Shown in pieces: positions 1-14,600 of a stretch of DNA of 64,000 bases. Within the stretch, counting starts at the first letter, position 1; every line of letters starts with the position of its first letter. The position numbers and the translations under genes were made by a program. The stretch is from Branchiostoma floridae. Lineage: Eukaryota; Chordata; Leptocardii; Amphioxiformes; Branchiostomatidae. Under the pieces are notes generated by a model. That model had not been told where the DNA came from, searched no databases, and was given only the letters and a program-made list of their open reading frames with translations. The stretch covers positions 14,679,459-14,743,458 of the forward strand of contig NC_049979.1 in the NCBI RefSeq assembly GCF_000003815.2. The letters are read 5' to 3'.

Positions 1-2632
1 CCAATATGCTGCCAAAAAATAAGCCCATGACAGTAGACTAACAAAATCAACATGCCAATAGGTATTCTGTTCTGTGATGCCTAATATCACTTTTCTATAG
101 AACAAGACATTAGTGCTATGACCTAGTTTAGGAGCGATCCCAAAAGCTCAGGTGATAGATCTCCTCATTTCAAAAGGGTCAGGAAAGAAGAATAACATCT
201 CCTCAGGTAAATGTAGACTATGCAGAATTGATTTCTTTTGTGCAGGTGAGATAACTTTCTGTTTTAGTGTATAAGAATAATTGATTTGCAAAACCAAACC
301 TAAGGAACAATCTTATGCTACAGCCTAGAGCCCACAAAATATATGTCTTCATATTGTCAGTGAAGTATCAAACAGCAGAGATGGTTGCCATATTGTTGGA
401 GGATGCTGTTTTGTGGGCCATTGAACCTTATAAAATGCATTACATTTGAACATCCCTTTGAAACATTTCTTAAGGTATAGCCTCGCAATAAGACATAATT
501 TGCATACCCCTGCAAAGTCTATTTCTAAGGCAAACAATTTACATGGGACCAGCACAACTAGCAATCAGCTTTTGTCCATGGGAACAGCATGGTTGAGTAC
601 CAGGCCGATCGTTGTAATATTGGCAAAGTTTCCCATTCCTCTAATACGATTCCAGGGTAATTGTCCATGGCCTGGCATACAGCCAGACAATATTATTCTT
701 CCAGTCCCCTCTATTTTCCACAAGACTTCCTCAAAATAATGAGAGGTGGTATGCAGAATTGTCCATACTGCAAATTCTGATTCCCTGTGAAATAAAACCA
801 AACATTCAAATTTTGTGCGAGATTTAAGATTAATCCAGATCTCTTTTCTGCATGTTAGTGACCATCCTTAAAGGCAACATTAAGCCAACCAGCCCACATC
901 TACATGTAGGGGAGCCTAGAACCAGTGTTACAGAGTACATAAAGTTGTCTCCAGCCACATTGCATCATCAGCCATTAGTATAGAAGCATAGTGCTTACTT
1001 CCTCAGGTATCCTTTTCCCTGTGTACCATCAGTGTTATGGGTTCTGATATTTACAACATAGCCATCGTGTAAAAGAAATTCCTAAGGCTACACCAATTCA
1101 TTCCCTTGCTATTGTAACATGTCTAAGTGAAAGTAAAGCTAGAATACATTGTGAAAACAAACTAATCATGAGGCCCTTGAGGGAAAACTTGAATCTGACT
1201 CTATCTACTCCCTGAAACTGTGTTGACCAGGACACGGGCTTTTACTTTAAAAGTCTTGTCATGCATATCTTCCAGTCCAGCATTGTGCTTTTGAATCCTT
1301 TGGTGTTTTTAACCTACAATTTGGCTGTTTTTTATCATAGGCAGACAACAAAATGCAGCCTAAAATCAAACAACTGGTTTAATAGAACTACATATAATCT
1401 GTGCTTCAAGCAGATCAACAGGATTGTATTGATAAACACTTGGGTAAACCCCATGATGGGATGACATCAGGGCAATCCCATCTGACACTGTCTGCAATCA
1501 ATACAACAGATGAAGCTTGGAGGTCCTAAAATAGCATAAGCTGAAGTGAAATTGACCGGTGTATTGGTAAATCCATGGCTAGCCGACTTGATATGCATCA
1601 GCAATATACCGAGTAAGGAAAGGAGGACAGGCAATGTTAGATAAGAGGTTGGGTGGATAAATTATTCTGTAGTATTGATCTTTGGGCTGCAGATGACCTG
1701 AACATGCATGGAAAACCTAGGCTGGGGCGTCCTTTACCTTTGACGCACAATCTACCTCATAATATTTCTACATGATATAAATACATTATTTTAGAATTTG
1801 CAGAAAAGATGTTGTATCAATGTAAGATATAATGAGGGGATGTGCAATCATACAATATGGACAGGAAGATGACACAGAGGGCTCCTTTTTGTCTATGAAG
1901 CACTATTTGAGACTTTAAGGATATTGACATTACTACCAAGTCAGAAAATCATTACATCATTGATAGAGAAAGGGGAGGCAAGAAAAGCTTCTGATCTAGA
2001 TGGCAGTCAAAATCAGATAAAAGTCAGAAAGTGGAAGGATTCTGTAGTATTGATCTTGGAGTTGCAGATGAGCTCAAGCAGTGTGGAAATTAATGTTGAA
2101 AAGCAGCAGCAGAGTTCTGTTACAGTCCCTTAGAGGAGTTGGGTTTAATCAATAAGTGCAAATATCTGCAATGTGCACTGGTAGAAAAAAATGTGATTTG
2201 CATCTTATTCTTAGGGACTATATGGCCAGGCAGTCAACACAAATTCCGAAGCAGAACCTTAACCACAATAAATGCATTTTACATCCCTGCCACCAGATGT
2301 CTCTTAAAAATGCAGAGTTAGGCATTTTCAAGACAGAAAATGAAGCATGCACATTTGACAAGACTTGACTTCCAAGACTTGATGGGAGGGTAACTAGTTG
2401 AAACCACTAACAGGAACAATCAAATGGGAACTTGACAGAATTGATGAGATCTTTATGACAGACTTTTTGTGTAAAATATCTTAATATATTTCCCATCTGC
2501 AACAAACTTATTCAATAGACCATTTGGTGGGAAAGGATGCATAATTGCATTTAATTCTCTCTGGATACTGTGTAGAAAATCAGTGTCTTATTGGTATCAT
2601 AGATGGACAAAGAATGAGATTTAATGTTTTAC
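1..2632 (-). other. Intron/3' side of XPO5, no recognisable exon
   Basis: Exon 19 of XPO5 ends with a clean GTAAAA donor at about 2632, so this AT-rich stretch should be intron. I translated it for the next expected family block (the region following residue 718) and found nothing matching. Short open frames here show no homology I recognise. Confidence 0.6.
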
Positions 2633-5600
2633 CTGTTGCCTGTCCCTCTGAGCTGGGTCATTCTGGCCAGTGGGACATGCTGGTTTATCCATGCCCACAG
2701 AGGAGATGAATAGTGCTGGTGATGACACAACCCTGCAGAAACAGGTACCGGTTACCATCATCATTCTGTAGTCAGCACAGCAATGCCATCTATCTACATT
2801 ACCTGAAATTGCACTTCAATTTTCTCTTCATCTATTTCCTCTGTAAAAGATGATTTCATTCTTTTTGATTTCTGTGCCTATACAGCCTGTATAACCAATC
2901 TTTGCAATCAAATGGCACAGTAGTAGCTGGTTATGTTACACTGCATTACCAGTCACACCTAACATTTGCACATCTAGCTGTAAGCATTGTTCAAAGCTAC
3001 CTAATGAGAATGCTACTTGTTAATAACAATCACTACTCTACAAAGCTGTACATAGTTCCATTTTTAAATCAATCATTGCAGATAAAATAATTACATTATC
3101 CATTTATTCATCTTAATCATTATATGCTCTAAATATCAGTAAGGTATCATTACCTGACATATTAAGTGGAGAATATGTCTATAGTCTACATAAAAAAATT
3201 ATGCTATTTGATAACTCTGGTACCTTAATATACTGTTAATGACATTTATGTCCTTACTGTTTCATGGTGGGTGAAAGCCAGACTGCACTGACAGGTGAAA
3301 CCATCTCCTGTATGAAAGCTGACTGTCGGTCAAAGTTCTTGAACTGGTTACTGATAAGCATGAGGGACTCCGACAGTGTGGTTTTCTCCATCTGTGTCAG
3401 CGAAGGCTCCTCTGCCAGCAGCTTCTTCACATAGCCGTACAGAAGGTCAAACGATGCCTGTGGAACAACAGAAAAAGTACACTCAGCCTGACATTCACCA
3501 TAACCACAAGTTTCAGTGTTATCAACAAGAATCAAGGTGTTCAAAATACCATCTCCTCAGAACTAGTAGTAAGGCCACATCAAATGATTTGTTGCATATT
3601 TTATATGTTATGTTATGTTAAAATGCTGTAATGGAAGATCAATATGAAAACAGAGTTAGAGGCAAATTTCTCCACAGTTTTCACGCAATCAGGCAGTGGA
3701 TACAGTCAGATTCAAGTTTTCCCTCTGGAGCCTTTGTAGTCATCTTGCAATTGGTTTCTTGCAAAATATTCCATTCAGAATGTTCAATAATCAATGGAAA
3801 ATTTAATGTGTGTAGTAATACATTGCTAGACATACTGACCAGAAGTATGTCTGGACTGTCCCTGCATATCCTAAGGAGGGCTGAGCAGGCATGGCGACGC
3901 ACGTTTTGAACTCCTCGGCTGCGCATGGTGGCCTGTAGGACAACAGCAGCAATCGCAATAACAAGTACAACACCAACCACATCATGAATCCAACACAAAA
4001 CCATTCTACATTTGCCAACAACAACAAATACAGACTACAGGAATAGGAACCCATGTTTTGTGCAATGTATGTTGTAGAAACAACAATCTACAAGTATATA
4101 CATGTATAAATGGTTCACAAGCATTAGATACATGGAAGAATAGAAAACTTACATTGGTCTGATCTGGAAGGGAAAACACCACTGCAGCAAATATCTGTAA
4201 CACAGAAGATCACAGAGTCATAAGTTTGTAAACCAATAAACCATGATAATAAAACTGAAAGTTGAACATAACTCCCTGGTATGTAATGTAATTATAAACC
4301 CACCTTCTGCAGTACTGGGGGCAGGATGGTGTCAATGGTTTCCAGTCCAAATGGGAACAGCGTGGAGACACAAGTCAGCACACAAGACAGGATAAGAGGG
4401 TCCTGTACAAAACAGAGAAACAAGTGAATGTTAATAGGAAAGTATGTATTTCCAGTTAAGTAATGTGGTGTCCACCAGGCAGGCTGGTGGGTTAAAGATG
4501 CATGCAGTCATTATGTGAGAAATAATCTTGGCAGTTAATTTTCCTTTGCCTCAACATCAACTCTTTGTTCTGGCATATTTACGAACACTAGATTGCTTTC
4601 CAAAATCACTGGAAGATCTTTTGCTGTTGCATGTACTGAAAGATTGGTTGCTATCTTGAAAAAATGACAAAGTGGCTCCAAAAGTTTTAAAGATTTACTC
4701 TTTATATACACATACCTTAGGACTGTACATTAAGACATCTTCCAAGAGGGACACTCCTTCAGGAATGACAAGCTGCACAAAGCAAGGAAAAGACAAAGAA
4801 TCATCTTCTGTGTCAACATACAGCCTGTGAATCTAAATGTATTGCATAACACTATACCATATAGTACAAAACAACAAGGAGGTATGATTTGGAAAGTCAC
4901 AAATCCCAATATCAGGGGCACAATGTTAGAAGTGCTACATCTCAATATATCACTGGATGCAGTTAAATGCCACACTGATTTCTATTGAAAGCTATAGCAT
5001 AAATCTAAAACTAAACAATTGAACAAGTCAACCTGAACAGCTTCCAGCTTTACTATCTTGTTGACGACGGTTTCCATGTAACAGGTCAGACCGTCCCATC
5101 TCACAAACGAGGGGGAGGTCAGGTTGCAGTATCCCTGGCCAGGTGCCGTGGCATCACCAGGGTCAATGGGGGAGGCCATGAGTTGGCGGATCCACTGGTC
5201 GGTATAATGGAATGCCACCTTTGGCATGAGGCCTGTACACAACCGCACGGTCTCCACGATTTGGGCACGGAATGCTATAGTTATGGAATAAAGAAATATG
5301 ATTGTAGGGCGCATAAAAATGAAAGCTACTTCCCAATTTACTTCAAAATATTGATGGAGGAAGAATATTTTACAGCAATGTCCAGGGCAAATCAAAGTTG
5401 CCACTAACCTGCAAAGAATGAGTTGAACTCATCATCGCTGTCAAAGTCGACCTGGGAGAAGGTACAGCTGGGGGAATCAGAACAGGAGGGGAGGCCGGTC
5501 TGGAAATACATGTACTATGATGTAGAAGTCACACACAAAACTGTAAATCAGCACATAGCTAGGCAGTAGACATGTAAGACATATTTCATATATTTTCATA

Positions 5601-8600
5601 TTATGAATCATATACTGTAAATGCATTAAAGTTCGCGGGGATTTAATTTCGCGGTTGCGGGAAAATGGACTTTTCGCGGTGGATTTAATTTCGCGGTAGC
5701 GCCATGCACGGTATTCTCTTACTGTTATGGAAAAATGTTCGCGGTGGTTTTAAATTCGCGGGGAAGCGGCCGCCGCGAAAACCGCGAACATTAATCCACC
5801 GCGAAATTTTCTGCATTTACAGTATATGATATTCAACAATGAGACCATTTTTTCTGGAATGCACCATGTATTATGAAAATGCTGAGAAAACTGCAAACTT
5901 ATGTACATTTGTATATCCGTGTAGTGCAACTTCGGTCAATTTCATTATAGTACATGTACATGCCAAAACATACCAAAATGGATCATTGCATACATTCTGG
6001 GGAAAACTTCTGCTGATTACAACATTGTGAATTTCGTACCTTTACAACATTAATGGTTGCCTGTTGAAGGACTTTAGGGACAAACTCGAGAAAGATGGAG
6101 TCCTTGGAGATGTGCTCGTGTCTGAGGAATGCTGCCCACAGCCCCTGGGTCAGAGAGGACAGGCTCTGGGGAACAGAAAAAGCCTTTTCAGTGCTCTGTT
6201 CAAACAAGTTTTGACTTGTGTATTGGGTCTTTTTCTTAATAAAAGGTGTGGAGTGTTTGGAGAGGAACCGTCTGGTAGAGATTCTGCTTAGACAAACTTA
6301 TGGTATTAGATATGTAAGCATCTTTATCCTTAAGTACATTCATAACACATTCCAAACACTATACTCCATACATTTTGTATGTTTGTGAAGCTGATAATAA
6401 CACCAAAGGACCTGTTGAACAACACGTTCTAGCTATTGAATGATACAGCGATACAGTCACATAATACAGACTTATCAATACTATATCAAGATTTTGTTCT
6501 TCTACAGAGCTACCGGTACAATACATTTTTGTGTCATACATCTATTTCATTTACAATCACTAGTTCTCCAGTCCTAAAGTTCTCAACACTCCACTCTAGA
6601 CCTACCTGGCTGCTGTGAGCTGTGAAGGACAGAATGGCTGATAGGTATTTGCTGAAGTTTGACGGACAGCCCACTCCCAAGCCAGTCGGACCCTGTACAT
6701 GATCACATATCAGAAGTTATAATCTAAAAATTGCGTCAAGTTACAATCACAAACACTATTAGATTAAATCAACACTGGTTGTTTAAACTGTAGAAGATTC
6801 CAAGTGTCTTACGTCATTGACTAGTACTGAATGAATGTTACTGACCCAGAGAGTCCCTAGTTGCTGCCCCAGGCCGACCAGCAGCTGACACAGGCGCTTC
6901 AGGAACAGGTAATGCTGCTCATTCTGCAGGGCTTCTCTGTCTGCAGAGCTGTAAGGGGCAAACACAGATTGGGCCACATGGCTTACATTTTTCTGAAATA
7001 TGGCATAGTAGTAGTCTATAGTAGAGACTAAATAATGCTACTTAATAGATCAACTTGCCATTTGTAGCAACCACTAGCTTGTTACCTTGCAGCTGATAGA
7101 ATAGTGTCCATGGCTCCATCATTAAACAAGAGTAACAGAGGTTTTCTTTCTTCAGTTCGACCCTGAAAATACATGTAGGGTGTTAGTGAACTTAAGGTCA
7201 AATTAATAGACAACAAACCAGCAAAATACAGTAAGACAAAATTGCTCCATTTTAAGAAGATAAGAAAAGGTACAAACAGACCCTTCTGTTGACCAGGAGA
7301 AGTAAACATTCGGCAGCGTGCAGCTGGAAGTCCTGTTGTCCCAGTAACAAGCAGAGCGACTCCACCAGCTTCCCGTCGTTAGCAAACACGTGGGAGACTG
7401 ACACCCACTCTACATACCCACACAGTGTCTTCAGAACAGCCTGGGCCACACGGCAGTGGCACTGGGCCTAACAGTGCAGAATAACAGGGGAAAATGTTAC
7501 CCAATATAATAACTCAGAAATAATTCAGTATACATGGGTAACAAATCTGCAATGAAGTTTATCAATCCCCAGATTGTCAAGGCAAATGTAATAAGTAGCC
7601 CTACATTGGGTTTTATCAATAGGAATTTCACTATAACTCACTTTTTTTACTTTGTAAATTTCATATCAGCTTTTATAGAATATTTTATATATGACACAAA
7701 TGATTATCAAACACAGGCAATATTTGAAAATAATGTTACCTTGATTTTCTCTGCTTCCCCTGGACTGTGAGCCTGTAAAAGAAAAACTCAGTAAGTATAG
7801 CTGCTTGAGCCTACAGGGCAATGACCCTAATTGACGGCTGCGCAGAAGGTCCCCGGTGAGTCCCCACAGGATTGATTTTTAAAAGTATCAGAAGATGTGT
7901 TTTTCTTTGGAAATGTTGGCATCTTGGAGCTGTATTCTACAGGTAAGGGTTGTAGGTTTTTTATTATGTCGAAAAAACCAGACTTTCAAGCCTGTTTTGG
8001 GTGCCTGGACACTAGAAAGAAGTTTGTTATGTAGCTGTCATTGTAGTGCCAGATGGGGTCAAAGGTCACCGAGTTGCGTTTGGATGCAAATCACATGTGT
8101 TCCAGTGGTCAGAAAGTTCCGAAAAGTTGAGAATGGACATTTTAGAAGCCGGGCTACCCTCTCAATGTTAGTTTTTCGAGAACGAAACGTCAGGTAGGTG
8201 ACTTTTGACAGCTTCTATTTGCCATTAAATGCATTATAAGGATAGGGAAGACATGATTGGTGGTCACTGCTCTACAACAAAAGACACAGAAGACACCATA
8301 GATCACTTTACAGTGTCCCCTCTCACCAGTTGATGGTACTGCAAGGTGTGGGTCTGCAGAGTGGTGGTGAAGAAGGTGAACAGCTCCCCCATGTGGGCAG
8401 TCAGGCACTGCAGGATGTCCTTCCTGCGCTGAGATGGCAGATTCTGGAAAGCTACGATGTCCTCCACCAACCGCAGGAAGATCAGCAAAACCAACTCTGT
8501 CTGCGTCTCCTGTGAAGCCAAAGGAGGGAAAAGTTTACCTTCCACATTAAGTTAAGTTGATATGTCAAGCTGCTCCTGACATGTCATTCCAGTTCTGCAC

Positions 8601-11600
8601 TCAAAGTGAACACAAGTTATGTAAGCCCATTCAAATAATACCAGTAACTGTTTCATAGCAATACAGGAACTTGAAGTCTAGACTGTGCTTTTCTTCACTT
8701 CACAGATTGATTTGGGATCTTCAGAGGATGCCATCAATCAAGTCCAGTTTGTGAGGACTTACCCCCAGTGCTGCAACCCGGCTGAGCTCCTCCATCATAG
8801 TGGGCCAGTGCTGCGGCCATTCTCTCTTGATTAACTCTACAACGATCTTGGACAATGCATCCTTGATGTACGGCTGCTCAGTTAAGATATTGTCCACTCC
8901 CTGTGGTGATCATAATAGAGTAAATGTCAAAACCAATTTCAAGTCTCTTAAGTAAGGGACAAAGACCTCCTAACCTCATTCAAGAAAAGAAAACTTACTA
9001 TATGGTACAACCACTTGTCATGGTCAGTGGCACTAGCCAGAACTATTACGTATCACTCAGGGAAGAAGAAAGAGAGGTAGGCGACAAATGGAAGGATGAT
9101 ATCAGAGAATGGACAGGCATGGCACTAAGTGAAACACTAGAAAGGCAACATTTTCCAGAAAATGCAGGATGTTTCCCTTCCAGTGATTTTCCTTTTGCCA
9201 AGCTACTCACACATAATACTATGCCATAAGCATTACCCTGAACCTAAAAATTAAGATAATTTATGCAACTTGATTCATTCATTTAACAAACGCTTTTTGG
9301 AACCTTTTGGTATACAATGCAATGTGAGCAATTGTTCTTAAGAAAATCAGTTTCTTCTTGTGATTTTTTGTGATAAAAATGCAATATGGCCATTTTTTGA
9401 TATAAAGTTAGAATAACATTAACAAGTAAATGAACATAAACAGGTTGTTTCCATTGAACCTAAGTAATTGAAGCAGTTTGAACTTCATTAACATGCCATT
9501 CTTCTATACATCTATTCACTTTAGCTTCATCACAAAATAGACAGACACAACTTCTGTAAACCCTTATCTATACAAAACAAGGAGATGTATCTACTTCAAC
9601 TCAAAGGCCTAACTTTGGGTTTGTTTTAAAAAATCCCTGGGGCTAAATGCCAATTATTACCATAACCCTGCTGGCTTATATCACCCTAATGACGTCATTG
9701 ACGGTTCTTACCTCTGCCATCATTTTCAGCACAGTGTCCTTAAACTGAACCTTCTCTGAGGGTTGCCAGGAGTTCCAACGAAATCTGGAAAAAAATGTTT
9801 TGCTTGAGTTTATGGTTTGCTCAATTTCTTTCTGTAGTAACAATTCTAAAGACCTAAAACTGCTAAGTGACCTGCTAACTGTGCACCTTGCATGTGATGT
9901 CTTGTGTGGCATAATGTGGACATCATACAGATATTCTACCACATTTCAATTACTTGTTTAAGAAAAAGAGGATAAATACATTGCTGTATGAATATGTATC
10001 TGAGATCTTTTAGAATTAGATGGAAGAAAAGCATTGCATGAAATTTTAAGATCATGATCAATTTATTTCCTCCTGCTTGTTTTACCAGGTTTCTTGTTGA
10101 AAAATGAAAATCATCAATGACACACTGTATCTAGACAAAAGAAACATTGTGAATGCAAAATTTTAATCTATTGATAAGTTATCCAACCTGACTAGAAACC
10201 ACTTGTTTGCTTACCTAGCACAGTGTTCCAGTAGTTGAAGCCCAAAGTGTCTGATGACAGGATTGTTGTTTTTCTGTGCCAGCTGCAGACCGCATGCTGC
10301 ACAGTGCGGAGAGTGTTCCTTAAAGTTTTCACAGAGCTGGAACAGAATGATCACATATGTATGTTCACTTTGAACTGTTATTTCACTACATGTGTATAAA
10401 TATTGCTACCACAGTTAAATGATAAACTGGATAGTGAGTGTGTGTGTGTGTGTGTGAGTGTGAGAGTCTGCCATGCATTAGTGGTACGATGCTGTTAGCA
10501 GTAACTGCTACAAAATTATTAAATATATCTCCTGCTGGTGTAATCAATATATTGAAAATACAAAGATTCAAAATAATATACTGTGAGTGTGAGCCAGAAC
10601 TGACAATACACTCCAATTTCTTTCTGTAACTTTTGGCTTACATTTAGAGCTGAGTACCTAAATAGATTTTAGGTACAGGTACATGTACACGGGTTTAGGT
10701 ACAGGTCCGAACCTGTATCTGTACCTGGACTACTCGTTCAAATAACGGATGATCTTTTTCTTAGATGACGACAAAAGCATGTTTGAACTGACATATTGAT
10801 ACCTACAGTGTTTAGTTGCACTAGACACAAGCCTATTGCATAACAATGTACAGACAGTTTCTTTTTTCTTTCATGGGGACTTTACCTTTGATATACAAAT
10901 GCATTATCTATCTATCGCCGCACATACATTCTGATCTCTGTGAGAAGGCTTATGACATATATATGTATTAGAAGTTGTACTGCAAGGTCCATGTACCGAA
11001 GGGCCATGCTGTACTGCAAGGGACATATTTCCATTTCCCTCAATACCGAACAATACATTTATTAAAAGTAATTTGCGCTGATTGCCGACCAATTGGAAAA
11101 AAAGCAGCGTGAGTGAACACATGAGAAGGAAACATGTGGGAGAGAGAAATGACAGCACATCTGACCATCATCCAACGGATATAGAGACAACAACAACAAC
11201 AACAACAAAATAACCAAAATCATGTTATCTTTTTTATATGGTATATTGTCAAGATTTTACTAACACCATGGTTTCGAGTTCTTTAGTCTATTTGCGGTAA
11301 CAGTTGTGCAAGGTCTTTTATCATCAACCATTGTGAAACAACCAGAGGGGCGAGTAAGAACAGAAAGCCCACAGCGACTAACTCGTCAGTTTTCATCCAT
11401 GGTGTTGTGTACTGTTTACTCACCTCCACAATCACCACATGAAGATCTACTTGTTGAGCATCTGATCACAGCGGCGGACCAGCTTCGCACAACGTATCCT
11501 AACATCGGCTTTGCCTTTGTTGGAGACTTTAATCATGTCAATATTCATGACATTCTTTTAGATCGTGAATTCTCTCAAGTTGTCCACAACAATACCAGAG

Positions 11601-14600
11601 GCAACGCAATTCTCGATCTCATAATTACCAACATGAAGACGTGCTACAAGAAGCCAGAAATTCTTCCACCCTTGTCACTCAGTGACCACAACTGTGTGTT
11701 GTGGAAACCGCAGGTGAAGCTCAAACAAAACACAGGTACTAAGAAGACCATCAGACCAATCCGTGAACCCGGCCTGAGCGAATTTGGGAGATGGATCACC
11801 TCACACCCATGGGATGAAGTGTACGGTGCAACAACAGCAACTGACAAGACTAAAGCCTTCTACGAGACTCTTACTACTGCGATCGACAAGTTCTTTCCTG
11901 CAAGAACAATTAAACTTCATCCTAGAGACAAACCTTGGATAACCCCCCAAATCAAGTTCCTCATCAAACAGAGACAAGAGGCCTTCTCAAAAGGAACTTT
12001 TACACCCAATTCAAAGTACTACAAGTACAAGGTGCAGAAAGAGATTCGGAAAGCAAAGAATAACTTTTACAAGGTCAGGGTCGAGAGTAGTAAGACGGAA
12101 AACCCCAGATCATGGCACAAGAACATTAAGAACATGTGCAACATGAACAAGAAGATCAATCGCATCAATACTCCAGGTATAAGTCAAGATGACTCCACAG
12201 CGATTGCCAATGAAATTAACTCTAAATTCGCTGAAGTGTCTCAGTCCCTGCCGCCACTGGAGCCTGCATCGCTGCCAGCCTTCCTGCCGGACTTTCCACT
12301 CCCGACTGTACACGTCTGGGAAGTGTATGCCCACTTGCGTTCCACTAACCCCCATAAGAGTCCTGGACCTGACGGCGTGCCTGCCTCCATACTAAAGGAG
12401 TTTGCATGTGAAATCAGTGGCCCTCTATGTGACCTGATCAACACATCACTCAAGCAGGGAGTCGTCCCCCAGGAGTGGAGAGAGGCAAACGTTATTCCAC
12501 TGCCAAAGTCGTCACCACCACACATTGATGACCTGAGACCTATTTCTTTGACCCCGTTACTAGCCAAAGACTGCGAACGTTTCGTTGCAAACTGGATACT
12601 GGAAGACATTACTCCTAATCTTGACCCTCGCCAGTTTGGCTGCAGAAAGAAAAGGTCAACAACCCACGCTCTTGTGAGCCTCCTGGACTTCATGTACAAG
12701 TCAACGTCAACCCCACCTTCCTCATGCACCCTGGTAACAACCGACCTTTCTAAAGCCTTCGACAGAGTCGACCATGCCACCGCCGTTAGATGTCTGTTGG
12801 ATCTCGGTGTACGCCCTGCCCTAGTACCGTGGTTGTACAATTTTATGTCCAACAGAAGGCAAAGGGTAAACTACATGGGGGAAACATCTGACTGGATCTA
12901 CCTGACATGTGGTGTAGCCCAGGGTACGATCTTAGGTCCAATCATCTTCATGGCTTTGATCGACGGGGCACTTCGGGATGTACTTGATCGTTGGAAGTAC
13001 GTTGATGATATGAACCTTGCACAAATGTGGTCGATCCGTCAACCTTGCACTCTTCAACTGACTTTGAACGACCTGACCTACTGGGTTGACGAGCACTGCA
13101 TGAAACTAAACCCAAAGAAATGCAAAGTCCTACATGTTTGCTTTGCGAAGTCACCCCAACTACCGGAACCACTCACGCTGGAAGGTCAAGCTCTAGAAAC
13201 CGTGGTGTCCGTCAAGGTCGTCGGTGTGACGGTTCAAAACGACCTGAAGTGGAACATTCACGTCATCAACATGACCTCAAGTGCTAACAGGAAACTGTAT
13301 TTACTGCGCAGACTCAAACGTTTTGGTGTGTCGATCGCCGACCTCACAACAGTCTTCACAGCGTACATCCGTCCGGCACTTGAGTACGCGACTCCTGTAT
13401 GGCATTCTTCCCTCACTGTGAAACAAACCGCTAGCCTGGAACGCATCCAGAAGAGGGCTTGCAGGATCATACTTGGTCCCCGTTATCACAGCTACGAGTC
13501 AGCAATGCAGACTTTGAACCTCTCCACCTTGTTTGATCGACGGGTCGGCATTTGTCGCTCTTTCGCCAAGTCCCTGCTAAACTCCGAGTTCCGAAACTGG
13601 CTACCCCCCCTCCGGCAGGAGATTTCAGGACGCCAAACCCGCAACTCGCACAAGTTGGATACCCCATTGTGTCGCCGAACACGTTATATGAACTCACCAA
13701 TCCCATACATGGTTGGACTTTTAAACTCATAACGGTTCCTTGAAACCGATATTTCTAACCTGGTCTCCGCTCATTTGTTTCAGTGCATTTTGATATGTGT
13801 TCAGAGATTACTTGTAATTGTTTCAGTCAGTTTAATGTTTACACGTAACAGATAAAGAACACAGATGATCTGCCGTACCACGTAATTGATATTTAATGAA
13901 ATCAGTGTTCAAATATTTTAATGACCTATATTTTTATATGGATTGGTAACCTGTATTGTTTTTAATGCACTTCAGTGGAATTGTGATGTTCAGAGCAATT
14001 CAGGATGGACATCCTGCAAGTCTGAATTTGAATAAAACTTGAACTTGAAACTTGAAAAAAAAAAAAAAAAGAAACAACACCCCGACTCCCGGGATTCGAA
14101 CCCGCGCCGAACCCGGGCAGCCGGATCACAAATCGAACGTGCAAACCGTTCGGCCAAAGGGCTTAAGCCGTTAGGCGTCTTCGGTTTAGCAGTCCTTGAA
14201 CACCACTGTTACACTACTCCCCCTTTTCTTTTCAAGATTCGTCCTCGAATCCGTCCGAGATCGACATCCCTGTGTGGCACATACTAGCCTGTTAATCACA
14301 GGGCCGGCGTGGGAACCAGTGAAACAACCAGAGGGGCGAGTAAGAACAGAAAGAAACAACACCCCGACTCCCGGGATTCGAACCCGCGCCGAACCCGGGC
14401 AGCCGGATCACAAATCGAACGTGCAAACCGTTCGGCCAAAGGGCTTAAGCCGTTAGGCGTCTTCGGTTTAGCAGTCCTTGAACACCACTGTTACAATTGC
14501 ATCAAATGAAAATGGGTTGCACCATGGTGCACCATTTTTTAAATAAATTCAACAGTTAGCAAAAATATCACATTTTTTAACACTTACTTTATTTGGAAAA

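Larger units (their letters stand above)
11334..14495 (-). mobile_element. Miniature LTR retrotransposon (TRIM-like), split by a LINE
   Basis: Read on the minus strand. The 5' LTR is 14320-14495 (176 bp, starts TGTAACA, ends TTTCA). The internal part is only 106 bp (14214-14319), and the 3' LTR is 14072-14213 plus 11334-11367 (142+34 = 176 bp), interrupted by a LINE. The two LTRs look identical base for base. A possible primer-binding site starts TGGTTCCC just inside the 5' LTR. A purine tract (AAAAGAAAAGGGGGAG) sits immediately before the 3' LTR. A 4-bp target duplication ATTG flanks the whole (11330-11333 and 14496-14499). There is no gag or pol, so it must move in trans. Each LTR contains tRNA-like boxes, annotated separately. 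It is most likely a Ty3/gypsy-type deletion derivative. Confidence 0.85.

Noticed and set aside
12241-12852. 203-codon open frame on the minus strand
   Set aside because: It is antisense to the reverse transcriptase frame and has no recognisable domain.
14072-14213. tRNA gene on the minus strand
   Set aside because: A and B boxes are present, but the acceptor stem does not pair and the same unit forms matched LTRs of an element, so it is annotated as a tRNA-like LTR.
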